Positions 8,276-14,711 are shown, counted from the stretch's first letter. The stretch: DNA of 22,888 bases from UBA1181 sp045226255 (GCA_045226255.1 JBGVCG010000023.1:1-22888), one strand, 5' to 3'. Numbers and translations: made by a program. The notes: a model not told the origin generated them from the sequence alone.

Positions 8276-8338
8276 ATGATGAACAGTTGGTGTTTTTATT
8301 ATTACTACTTTTTTTACTTTATGAGGTTCATAAGGTGA
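8276..8338 (+). CDS. Aromatic leader peptide 2 (attenuation peptide)
   Basis: A 20-codon frame from ATG 8276 (a second ATG follows at 8279) to TGA 8336-8338. The core WCFYYYYFFYF holds one Trp, four successive Tyr and several Phe, and one more Phe comes three codons from the end. In total there are five Phe, five Tyr and one Trp. It begins 39 bp after the T-run of attenuator 1 and ends before a second hairpin with T-run. I read it as a second stalling peptide on the same transcript. Unlike leader 1 it contains all three aromatic residues, so it may respond to Trp as well, although a single Trp codon is weak evidence for that. Confidence 0.85.
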   Translation: MMNSWCFYYYYFFYFMRFIR

Positions 8339-8394
8339 GGTTCGTTATTGCTGAAATTTTGAGTCCCACCTTGGTAAACGAGGCGGGACTTTTT
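8332..8394 (+). promoter_or_regulatory. Attenuator 2: candidate antiterminator and terminator
   Basis: AAGGTG (8332-8337), which overlaps the last codons and stop of leader 2, is complementary to CACCTT (8367-8372) in the terminator 5' arm, extendable by a T-G pair at 8331/8373. A ribosome at the stop codon would hide it. The pairing is shorter than in attenuator 1, so the alternative fold is less certain than the terminator. Confidence 0.6.
8361..8394 (+). terminator. Intrinsic terminator of attenuator 2
   Basis: GTCCC (8363-8367) pairs with GGGAC (8385-8389). After one A-C mismatch, CCT (8369-8371) pairs with AGG (8381-8383). Five T follow (8390-8394), and the pheA ATG comes 17 bp later. 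Confidence 0.8.
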
Positions 8395-8411
8395 GATGAA
8401 TAGGAATATTA

Positions 8412-9275
8412 ATGATTAAGAATATGGGTACGAGAAAAAAAGTTGTCATTCAAGGCATTGCGGGTTGTTTCCATGATATCGCCGCAAGGGAGTATTTCCG
8501 GGGTGAGGAGATCGAGATTGTTCCGTGCGACCACTTCGATAAACTCTTCGAGACGGTTTGCGCCAACAGGGATCTCTTGGGAATCGTCGCTATCGAGAAC
8601 ACCATTGCGGGTAGCCTGCTGCAAAACCATACATTGTTGGCGGATAGCGGGTTGCGCATCGCAGGGGAACAGAAACTCCGTATCAAGCACAACTTGGTTG
8701 CCCTTCCTAACCAGGACATCACGGAGATCCAAGAGGTTTATTCTCACCCTATCGCATTGATGCAGTGCCAGAACTTCCTCAAGGATAACCGCCACCTCAA
8801 GGCGGTGGAGTACGATGATACCGCATCGAGCGCACGGATGGTGGCCGAACAAAAACTGATGGGCAAGGCGGCTATCTGCGGCGAACTGGCGGCTGAGATC
8901 TACGGTCTGGAGATCCTCGCCAAGGGCATCGAAACGAACAAGCGTAACTTCACCCGCTTCTTGGTCGTCGGCGATGGAGAAGTGGTGGAGGAGATGAACA
9001 GGAAGAAGTTCCCGAACAAGGCCTCTCTCCTGCTGGTGCTCTCCCATGAGGAGGGTAGCCTCGCCCAAATCCTTTCTATCTTATCTTTCTACAAAATGAA
9101 CCTGACAAGAATCCAGTCCACTCCGATCATCGGTAGGGAGTGGGAATACCAGTTCTACATCGACCTGCAATTCGAGAAATACCAACGCTACGAGGAGGCG
9201 CTCGCCGCCGTTAGGCCATTGACCAACGAAATGCGTGTGTTGGGCGAATATGAAGTGGGTAGACAAACAATCTGA
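8412..9275 (+). CDS. pheA: Prephenate dehydratase
   Basis: Converts prephenate to phenylpyruvate, the committed step to phenylalanine, in the cytoplasm. The 287-residue protein has a dehydratase domain (about residues 10-185) with the IENTIAGS loop and the catalytic TRF triplet at 181-183 (NKRNFTRFLVV). An ACT domain (about 203-280) follows, with EEGSLAQILSILSFYKMNLTRIQSTP. The usual ESRP motif of the Phe-binding ACT domain reads QSTP here; I expect feedback by Phe but cannot judge affinity. There is no chorismate mutase fusion at its N-terminus. That activity is on the next gene instead. The ATG at 8412 follows the attenuator 2 T-run by 17 bp; Met5 (8424) is an alternative start. It is probably co-transcribed with the DAHP synthase 42 bp downstream and controlled by both attenuators. 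Confidence 0.95.
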   Translation: MIKNMGTRKKVVIQGIAGCFHDIAAREYFRGEEIEIVPCDHFDKLFETVCANRDLLGIVAIENTIAGSLLQNHTLLADSGLRIAGEQKLRIKHNLVALPNQDITEIQEVYSHPIALMQCQNFLKDNRHLKAVEYDDTASSARMVAEQKLMGKAAICGELAAEIYGLEILAKGIETNKRNFTRFLVVGDGEVVEEMNRKKFPNKASLLLVLSHEEGSLAQILSILSFYKMNLTRIQSTPIIGREWEYQFYIDLQFEKYQRYEEALAAVRPLTNEMRVLGEYEVGRQTI

Positions 9276-9317
9276 GAAATAATATAAATAATTAATAATA
9301 AGTTAAATACAAAGATT

Positions 9318-10379
9318 ATGGAATTAGAGAAATTGAATTTGAAGGGTGTTGAAGACAAACGTCCTTTGGTGATCGCAGGACCATGTAGTGCGGAAACGGA
9401 AGATCAAGTGATGGATACGGCTAAGCAATTGGCCAAGAACGGTGTTAAGGTGTTCCGTGCGGGTGTGTGGAAACCACGTACTAAGCCAGGGGGCTTCGAG
9501 GGTAACGGTGTGGCCGCTTTGCCATGGTTGCAGCAGGTGAAGAAGGAGACGGGCATGCTCGTCGCTACCGAGGTGGCTACCGCTAAGCACGTCGAGGAGG
9601 CGCTGAAGTATGGCGTGGATCTGTTGTGGATCGGTGCGCGTACGACGGCTGACCCGTTCGCTGTGCAGGAGATCGCCGACACTTTGAAGGGTGTGGATAT
9701 GCCTATCCTCGTGAAGAACCCTGTCAACCCTGACCTCGAATTGTGGATCGGTGCCTTGCAGCGTATCAACAATGCGGGCATCAAGCGTTTGGGCGCTATC
9801 CACAGGGGCTTCAGCACCTACGACAAGAAACTCTATAGAAACCTTCCTCAATGGCACATCCCAATCGAGTTGCACCGCCGCATCCCTGAGTTGCCGATCA
9901 TCTGCGACCCTAGCCATATCTCTGGTCGTCGTGACCTCATCTCTCCACTTTGCCAGCAGGCGATGGACCTCCAGTTCGACGGTCTTATCATCGAGTCGCA
10001 CTGCGATCCTGACCATGCATGGAGCGACGCTTCCCAGCAGCTCACACCGGATGTTCTTTCCCTCATCCTCAATAACCTCGTGATCAGGGAGACCAACCAG
10101 ACGACGGAGAACCTCGCTGAGTTGCGTAAGCAGATCGACGAGATCGACATGGAGTTGACCGAGATGTTGGCGAAACGTATGCGCGTGGCAAGGGAAATCG
10201 GTATCTACAAGAAGGAGCATGAGATGGCTATTCTCCAAACCCAGCGTTACGATGAGATCATCAACAAACGTGTGGAGGCTGGTTCCGCTATGGAGATGGA
10301 CGGCGAATTCATGAAGGTGGTCTTCGAGGCCATCCATGCTGAGTCTGTCCGTCAACAGATGAAGATCATGGAGAATTAA
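9318..10379 (+). CDS. Bifunctional DAHP synthase / chorismate mutase
   Basis: The N-terminal domain (about residues 14-255) is a type I-beta 3-deoxy-7-phosphoheptulonate synthase, which condenses phosphoenolpyruvate and erythrose-4-phosphate to open the shikimate pathway. It shows IAGPCSAE (19-26), the KPRTKPGGFEG substrate loop (52-62), LWIGARTT, LVKNPVNPD and ICDPSHISGRR. The C-terminal domain (about 264-345) is an AroQ-type chorismate mutase, with ELRKQIDEID, an Arg-rich KRMRVAREIGIYKK helix and QRYDEII. It makes prephenate, the substrate of the adjacent PheA. The fused mutase may also act as an allosteric sensor of prephenate, as known for other fusions of this kind. No ORF separates it from pheA; the aminotransferase and prephenate dehydrogenase that often accompany these genes in Bacteroides are not here. 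Confidence 0.95.
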   Translation: MELEKLNLKGVEDKRPLVIAGPCSAETEDQVMDTAKQLAKNGVKVFRAGVWKPRTKPGGFEGNGVAALPWLQQVKKETGMLVATEVATAKHVEEALKYGVDLLWIGARTTADPFAVQEIADTLKGVDMPILVKNPVNPDLELWIGALQRINNAGIKRLGAIHRGFSTYDKKLYRNLPQWHIPIELHRRIPELPIICDPSHISGRRDLISPLCQQAMDLQFDGLIIESHCDPDHAWSDASQQLTPDVLSLILNNLVIRETNQTTENLAELRKQIDEIDMELTEMLAKRMRVAREIGIYKKEHEMAILQTQRYDEIINKRVEAGSAMEMDGEFMKVVFEAIHAESVRQQMKIMEN

Positions 10380-10399
10380 GAATTAAGAGTTAAGAGTTA

Positions 10400-10457
10400 G
10401 TGGGCTAAAGCCTAATGCCTTAGACCTATAGTCTAACGTCTTAGACCTAAAGTCTAA
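10400..10457. repeat. Three short palindromic repeats, about 21-bp period
   Basis: GGGCTAAAGCCTAA (near 10402-10415), TTAGACCTATAGTCTAA (10420-10436) and TTAGACCTAAAGTCTAA (10441-10457). The last two differ by one base, and each can fold as TTAGAC/GTCTAA with a five-base loop. The first is a diverged member. No T-run follows, so they are not a + strand terminator. They lie between the aromatic operon and the map promoter. Confidence 0.7.
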
Positions 10458-10472
10458 AAAAATCGGTGCACA

Positions 10473-10504
10473 TTTCATTATTTGCTCATAATTGAGTACT
10501 TTTG
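10473..10504 (+). promoter_or_regulatory. Promoter for map
   Basis: TACTTTTG (10497-10504) matches the -7 consensus TAnnTTTG. A weak TTTC (10473-10476) stands 20 bp upstream as a -33 candidate. The predicted start is near 10511, 31 bp before the ATG. Confidence 0.55.
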
Positions 10505-10541
10505 TGGAGTGTGCACCTTCGTGTGCGAAAAATGATAGGTA

Positions 10542-11396
10542 ATGGGAAAAGGACGTCGTCTGTGGTTTGTGCCTAAGGATAGGGAAGCCACTGAAATGGA
10601 GAAGAAGGTGATGTTTTACGAGAGCCGTGGATTTGAGGTCCCGCCTCGTAAGCTGATCAAAACGCCTGAGCAGATAGAGGGAATTCGTCAGAGTGGAGTG
10701 GTCAACACGGGTGTGTTGGACCTTGTGGAGCGTGAGATCCATGCGGGTATGTCCACTGAGGACATCGACAAGCTGGTCTATGATTATACCACTGCGCACG
10801 GGGCTATTCCGGCACCGCTCAACTACGAGGGTTTCCCGAAGAGCGTATGCACCTCCATCAACGAGGTGGTTTGCCACGGCATTCCTAATCCGAGGACGAT
10901 CCTGAAGGAGGGTGACATCATCAACGTGGATGTCTCCACAATCCTGAACGGTTATTTCAGCGACGCTTCCCGTATGTTCTGCATCGGTGAAGTTTCTCCT
11001 GAAAAGAAACGTTTGGTGGAGGTTACCCGCGAGTGCTTGCAGATAGGCATGGAGGCTGCTAAACCTTACGGTTTCGTGGGGGATATAGGCTTCGCCATCG
11101 AACAGCACGCAAAGAAAAACGGCTATTCGGTGGTCCGCGACCTTTCAGGCCATGGCGTGGGACTCGAATTCCACGAGGAGCCGCAGGTAGACCATTTCGG
11201 CAAACGTGGCACAGGTATGCTCCTCGTTCCAGGTATGGTCTTTACCATCGAGCCAATGATTAATATGGGTAAATATCCAGTCAACTTCAGTCGAATAGAC
11301 GGTTGGACAGTGACCACGCGCGACGGATTGCCTTCCGCCCAGTGGGAACACACCTTCCTGATGACGGAGAATGGTCTGGAAATCCTGACATACTGA
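10542..11396 (+). CDS. map: Methionine aminopeptidase, type I
   Basis: Removes the initiator methionine from nascent proteins. All five metal ligands are visible: D130 (INVDVST), D141 (FSDASRM), H204 (SGHGVG), E237 (TIEPMI) and E269 (QWEHT). The substrate-binding His is H112 in VVCHGIPN. The 284-residue protein carries an N-terminal extension of about 38 residues (rich in Lys, Arg and Glu) before the catalytic core begins at KLIKTPEQIEGIR. The core alone would match the usual length of about 250 residues. Extended forms of this kind are familiar in Bacteroidota and Firmicutes. It has its own promoter and is followed about 105 bp later by a terminator. Confidence 0.96.
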   Translation: MGKGRRLWFVPKDREATEMEKKVMFYESRGFEVPPRKLIKTPEQIEGIRQSGVVNTGVLDLVEREIHAGMSTEDIDKLVYDYTTAHGAIPAPLNYEGFPKSVCTSINEVVCHGIPNPRTILKEGDIINVDVSTILNGYFSDASRMFCIGEVSPEKKRLVEVTRECLQIGMEAAKPYGFVGDIGFAIEQHAKKNGYSVVRDLSGHGVGLEFHEEPQVDHFGKRGTGMLLVPGMVFTIEPMINMGKYPVNFSRIDGWTVTTRDGLPSAQWEHTFLMTENGLEILTY

Positions 11397-11500
11397 TTTT
11401 TTCGGGAAAAATTTGTTGGACAATGCAATATTTCCACGAATGAATCGTTAAGATATTGTGTTTTTCAATGGTAGTATTTTAAAAGTAATACAGTGTTATG

Positions 11501-11535
11501 TTTGGGTTGCCCGTGAGGGTCGCCCAAATTTTTTT
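11501..11535 (+). terminator. Rho-independent terminator downstream of map
   Basis: TTTGGG (11501-11506) pairs with CCCAAA (11523-11528), with an inner GCCC/GGGT stem and loop near GTGA, followed by seven T (11529-11535). It lies within an in-frame upstream extension of the next gene, which argues for the later start at 11612. Confidence 0.75.
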
Positions 11536-11611
11536 GTTGACGGAGTCTCTTTTTGATAGATTTTATTATCTTTATGTAATAGTACACCGATTCACGCTTT
11601 TGAGAAGACAT

Positions 11612-12496
11612 ATGTGCTGTTTGAGGAAATATGTGGCGGCGATTCTGATGATGATTCTTGCGCCGATGGTCTCGTTAGGCTTAGACAAGGATTCGACTTT
11701 CTTTTCCTTGTTGCAGAAGTTTGAGGAGGTCGGTCCGTATGCACAATGCTTCAGCCAATTAGACTTTACAGAGGAGAGAGGCATAGCGATGAAGGAGACG
11801 GCGATGAATGCCGGTTATACCTCCAAGGAGACGTCGCGGATCATCCGTTCTTTTCTGTCGGACGTCTATCCTATGATCCGTAAGGAATTCCTTGCTGATC
11901 TTTTCGAGGACGTCAGTGAGGCGGAGTTGCGTGATGCGTTGGCGTACTATGATTCCGAGCAGGGGCGTGCGGTTGTCCAACGTCTGAACTACGTGAGAAG
12001 TGATGAGTGCGCGGATAAGCTCATCAATCTGGTGATCGCCGACTTGGCGGACATGCTCGTTGACAAGAAAGTCCGCAAAAAGAAGTGTGACGCTCCCTCG
12101 AAATACAGGAAGCTGTGCTTGTCCTATCTGGTGGCGTCCGGTGTAGGTTATTCCTTGGTAAATATGATATTTGCCAAATGTGCGGATAACGAGCGCAGCT
12201 CGAATATGCTGGGGGAAATGTCGGATTGTATTGTCACGGATTTGATGCAGGTTTGTTATCCGACCGTGACGATGGAGGATCTGCGCTATTTTGACAAGTA
12301 TAGCAAAACGGATGTCGGATCGAAACTGAATGCATGTGCGGATTTGTTGCCCTATGGGATCGATGGTTTCTTCGACAGGCTGGAGACTGAATTTGAGTCG
12401 TTTTTGGGGGATTGGATGAAAAAGAATCCGCCTGCCCATTGGAATGTCACGCCGGAGGAGACTCCTGTGGAAGACGACGATAAGGGACATATTTGA
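11612..12496 (+). CDS. Exported DUF2059-like protein (first of a tandem pair)
   Basis: I start the gene at ATG 11612. This gives a signal peptide (MCCLRKYVAAILMMILAPMVSLG) and a 294-residue product, nearly the length of its neighbour. The open frame back to 11498 runs through a terminator and is rejected. Two DUF2059-type segments can be seen: ELRDALAYYDSEQGRAVVQRL in the first half and PTVTMEDLRYFDKYSKTDVGSKL in the second. Both have the pattern of an acidic lead, an aromatic pair and a Gly before the helix end. DUF2059 proteins are envelope proteins of unknown function. The second half is Cys-bearing, and the C-terminus is acidic (ETPVEDDDKG). It is the diverged paralogue of the next gene, 27 bp downstream, and probably shares its transcript. 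Confidence 0.8.
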   Translation: MCCLRKYVAAILMMILAPMVSLGLDKDSTFFSLLQKFEEVGPYAQCFSQLDFTEERGIAMKETAMNAGYTSKETSRIIRSFLSDVYPMIRKEFLADLFEDVSEAELRDALAYYDSEQGRAVVQRLNYVRSDECADKLINLVIADLADMLVDKKVRKKKCDAPSKYRKLCLSYLVASGVGYSLVNMIFAKCADNERSSNMLGEMSDCIVTDLMQVCYPTVTMEDLRYFDKYSKTDVGSKLNACADLLPYGIDGFFDRLETEFESFLGDWMKKNPPAHWNVTPEETPVEDDDKGHI

Positions 12497-12523
12497 AGAA
12501 TGTTTATTTAAAAAAGTAGAAAT

Positions 12524-13405
12524 ATGAGTAAGAGTTTTATTGGTAAGGTATTATTGTTATTGGCCTTTTTGACGAGCGGTTTGTTTTCTTGTTTTGCGGA
12601 AAATAGTTATCGCCAATTGTTGGAGCAGGTGGTTCAGCTCTCCAACGGAATGCAGAATAAAGAGAAATTGGTGAAGTCTTTCTCCCCGCTATTGATTAAG
12701 TCGGGCTGTCCGGAGGAATTGGCCAAGGAAAGGGCCGCTAAGTTTTATGATGAGGTGTTCTACAATGATGTGCTTGACTGGATGGAGTCGACCTATAAGC
12801 CGATAGCGTCGGAGGCAGATCTTAAGAGTGCGATCGCATTCTACAACTCTCCTGAGGGAAAGTTGTCCCTCGAGCATTCCAAAGTTTATTCGGGGGAAGA
12901 GTTCACAAGCCAGGCGCTCACGAAGATGTATCCAGACATTGTGAAGATTGTGATGGGGGAGAAACCAGACAAGGTGAAGTCTTCATTGCCTGCAAGTTAC
13001 CAGAAAGTTTTCCAGGAATATTACAAACTGTCGGGCTTTGAGAATTCCATAGGTGTGATGATCGACCAAGTCATTTCGTTGTCCTCTGGAGAAGATGACA
13101 AATACAACAAGCAGTTGACGAAATACCTTAGGGATAATATGTGGATAATGCTGATGGATGGTGGCTATCCGACGGTGACGGAGGAGGACCTTGTCTCCAT
13201 GGTGAAATTCTACAAAAGCGAATCAGGTAAGAAAATCTCCGAAGTCAACGCTGAAGTTCTTCGCGGGGCAGTTAAGTTCGGTGTGTCAGAGGCCATGAAG
13301 TTCCAACTTTCGCAGTCGGATTGGAAAAATGACCTGGGCGAGGAGGATGCGGAAATGGATATCCGGGAAGACGAGAAAGATCCTGCCTTGGATCAAACCA
13401 AATGA
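12524..13405 (+). CDS. Exported DUF2059-like protein (second of a tandem pair)
   Basis: A 293-residue product with an N-terminal signal (KVLLLLAFLTSGLFSCFA), probably cleaved after CFA. LFSC could also be read as a poor lipobox because Phe is unusual before the small residue. It has two DUF2059-type segments: SEADLKSAIAFYNSPEGKLSL at about residues 90-110 and PTVTEEDLVSMVKFYKSESG at about 219-238. The C-terminus is strongly acidic (GEEDAEMDIREDEKD). Overall plan and length match the preceding gene, so the pair arose by duplication, though sequence identity is now low. Function is unknown; a periplasmic or surface location is likely. No terminator is evident before the rpsF promoter. Confidence 0.82.
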   Translation: MSKSFIGKVLLLLAFLTSGLFSCFAENSYRQLLEQVVQLSNGMQNKEKLVKSFSPLLIKSGCPEELAKERAAKFYDEVFYNDVLDWMESTYKPIASEADLKSAIAFYNSPEGKLSLEHSKVYSGEEFTSQALTKMYPDIVKIVMGEKPDKVKSSLPASYQKVFQEYYKLSGFENSIGVMIDQVISLSSGEDDKYNKQLTKYLRDNMWIMLMDGGYPTVTEEDLVSMVKFYKSESGKKISEVNAEVLRGAVKFGVSEAMKFQLSQSDWKNDLGEEDAEMDIREDEKDPALDQTK

Positions 13406-13492
13406 TCGGATTTTGTCCCTTCGAAAATAGGTGCGTTCCTTACCGTTGCTCCGTCAAAAGAGCCGATGGCGGAAAAGATATGGACAAATGTG

Positions 13493-13523
13493 TTTGTTAG
13501 TTCAAAAATAATGTCTATATTCG
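13493..13523 (+). promoter_or_regulatory. Promoter of the rpsF-rpsR-rplI operon
   Basis: TTTG (13493-13496), a 19-bp spacer, then TATATTCG (13516-13523), one base from TAnnTTTG. The leader of about 35 nt holds a small CCCT/AGGG hairpin (13528-13538). I do not see the CCG-bulge S6:S18 binding motif described for other phyla. Confidence 0.65.
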
Positions 13524-13564
13524 CGTTCCCTTTTAGGGATAGTAATTAATTAATATTTAGTTTT

Positions 13565-13915
13565 ATGTTAAATCAGTACGAGACCGTTTTCATCTTGACT
13601 CCCGTTTTATCTGACAATCAGATGAAGGAAACGGCAGAAAAATTCAAGGGCGTTCTGACGGACGCCGGTGCTGAGATCATCAGCGAGGAGCAATGGGGAC
13701 TTCGCCATTTGGCTTACCCTATTGAAGGTAAGACCACTGGATTCTATTGCTTGATAGAGTTCAAGGCTGAGCCTAACACGATCGATCTTTTGGAGACCCA
13801 ATATCGTCGTGACGAGAAAGTGATCCGCTTCCTTACCACAAAACTCGACAAATATGCAGTTGAGTATGCGGCAAAAAGAAGAAGTTTAAAATCTAACAAA
13901 GAGAAGGAGGCTTAA
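13565..13915 (+). CDS. rpsF: Small ribosomal subunit protein bS6
   Basis: A 116-residue protein of the 30S platform that binds 16S rRNA as a dimer with bS18. It opens with the family hallmark NQYETVFILTPVLSD, then has EEQWGLRHLAYPIEGKTTGFYCLIEFKA and RRDEKVIRFLTTKLDKYA. The ATG has no Shine-Dalgarno sequence; the upstream stretch is AT-rich, as is usual here. It is the first gene of a three-gene ribosomal operon; its last codons contain the Shine-Dalgarno sequence of rpsR. Confidence 0.97.
   Translation: MLNQYETVFILTPVLSDNQMKETAEKFKGVLTDAGAEIISEEQWGLRHLAYPIEGKTTGFYCLIEFKAEPNTIDLLETQYRRDEKVIRFLTTKLDKYAVEYAAKRRSLKSNKEKEA
13904..13910 (+). promoter_or_regulatory. Strong Shine-Dalgarno of rpsR
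   Basis: AAGGAGG lies 7 bp before the rpsR ATG, inside the end of rpsF. Strong Shine-Dalgarno sequences are absent before nearly all other genes in this window. Confidence 0.85.
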
Positions 13916-13917
13916 AA

Positions 13918-14190
13918 ATGGCAGCACAAAATTCATCAGAAATCAGATATTTAACCCCGCCGACGGTGGACGTTAAGAAGAAGAAGTATTGCCGTTTCAA
14001 AAAGAGCGGTATCAAGTATATCGACTATAAGGACCCTGAGTTCTTGAAGAAGTTCTTGAACGAGCAAGGTAAGATTTTGCCTCGCCGCCTTACCGGAACT
14101 TCTTTGAAGTACCAAAGAAAGGTCGCTCAAGCAGTGAAAAGAGCTCGTCACTTGGCGTTGCTTCCATTTGTAACCGATTTGATGAAATAA
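13918..14190 (+). CDS. rpsR: Small ribosomal subunit protein bS18
   Basis: A 90-residue protein with the typical YCRFKKSGIKYIDYKDPEFLKKFL segment and the C-terminal LTGTSLKYQRKVAQAVKRARHLALLPFVTD block. It pairs with bS6 on the 30S platform near the 3' end of 16S rRNA. Its ATG lies two bases after the rpsF stop, with a near-perfect Shine-Dalgarno sequence. Translation is likely coupled to rpsF, but it may also depend directly on anti-SD access. Confidence 0.97.
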   Translation: MAAQNSSEIRYLTPPTVDVKKKKYCRFKKSGIKYIDYKDPEFLKKFLNEQGKILPRRLTGTSLKYQRKVAQAVKRARHLALLPFVTDLMK

Positions 14191-14193
14191 AAA

Positions 14194-14200
14194 AAGGAGG
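14194..14200 (+). promoter_or_regulatory. Strong Shine-Dalgarno of rplI
   Basis: AAGGAGG lies 8 bp before the rplI ATG, in the 18-bp gap after rpsR. Confidence 0.85.
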
Positions 14201-14208
14201 AACGAACA

Positions 14209-14652
14209 ATGGAAATCATTTTATTGCAAGACGTACAAAACTTGGGTTACAAGGACGATGTTGTGAAGGTAAAGAACGGTTATGGCCGCAACTACCTCAT
14301 TCCTCAAGGTAAAGCTATCTTGGCTACTCCATCTGCCAAGAAACAATTGGAAGAGAATTTGAAACAACGCGCTCACAAGCTGGCTAAGATCAAGGCTGAC
14401 GCTGAGGCTTTGGCTGCTAAGTTGAACGGTGTTTCTTTGCAAATCGGTGCGAAGACCAGCGCTACTGGCACTATCTTCGGTTCTGTTAACAACATCCAAA
14501 TCGCTGAGGCTTTGGCTAAGCAGGGATTCGATGTCGACAGGAAGATTATTTTCATCAACGACAATGTGAAGGAGCTTGGTTCTTACAAGGCTACCATCAA
14601 ACTTCACAAGGAGGTTTCCGCAGAAATCAACTTCGAGGTTGTCGCTGAATAA
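14209..14652 (+). CDS. rplI: Large ribosomal subunit protein bL9
   Basis: A 147-residue 50S protein of the L1-stalk base. The N-terminal domain shows the signature MEIILLQDVQNLGYKDDVVKVKNGYGRNYLIPQGKA, followed by the long connecting helix (KKQLEENLKQRAHKLAKIKADAEALAAKL) and the C-terminal domain (TGTIFGSVNNIQIAEAL). It is the last gene of the operon, followed closely by a strong terminator. Confidence 0.97.
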   Translation: MEIILLQDVQNLGYKDDVVKVKNGYGRNYLIPQGKAILATPSAKKQLEENLKQRAHKLAKIKADAEALAAKLNGVSLQIGAKTSATGTIFGSVNNIQIAEALAKQGFDVDRKIIFINDNVKELGSYKATIKLHKEVSAEINFEVVAE

Positions 14653-14673
14653 TCAGCCGTTTCATAAAACGCT

Positions 14674-14711
14674 ATAGGGGGACGAAAAATTTTTTCGTCC
14701 CCTATTTTTTT
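14674..14711 (+). terminator. Terminator of the rpsF-rpsR-rplI operon
   Basis: ATAGGGGGACGAAAAA pairs with TTTTTCGTCCCCTAT (one bulged G), followed by seven T. It ends the operon about 20 bp after the rplI stop. Confidence 0.9.

Noticed and set aside
11498..11611. ATG 11498 as start of the first DUF2059 gene
   Set aside because: The extension runs through a strong terminator hairpin and lacks signal-peptide character; ATG 11612 gives a normal signal sequence.
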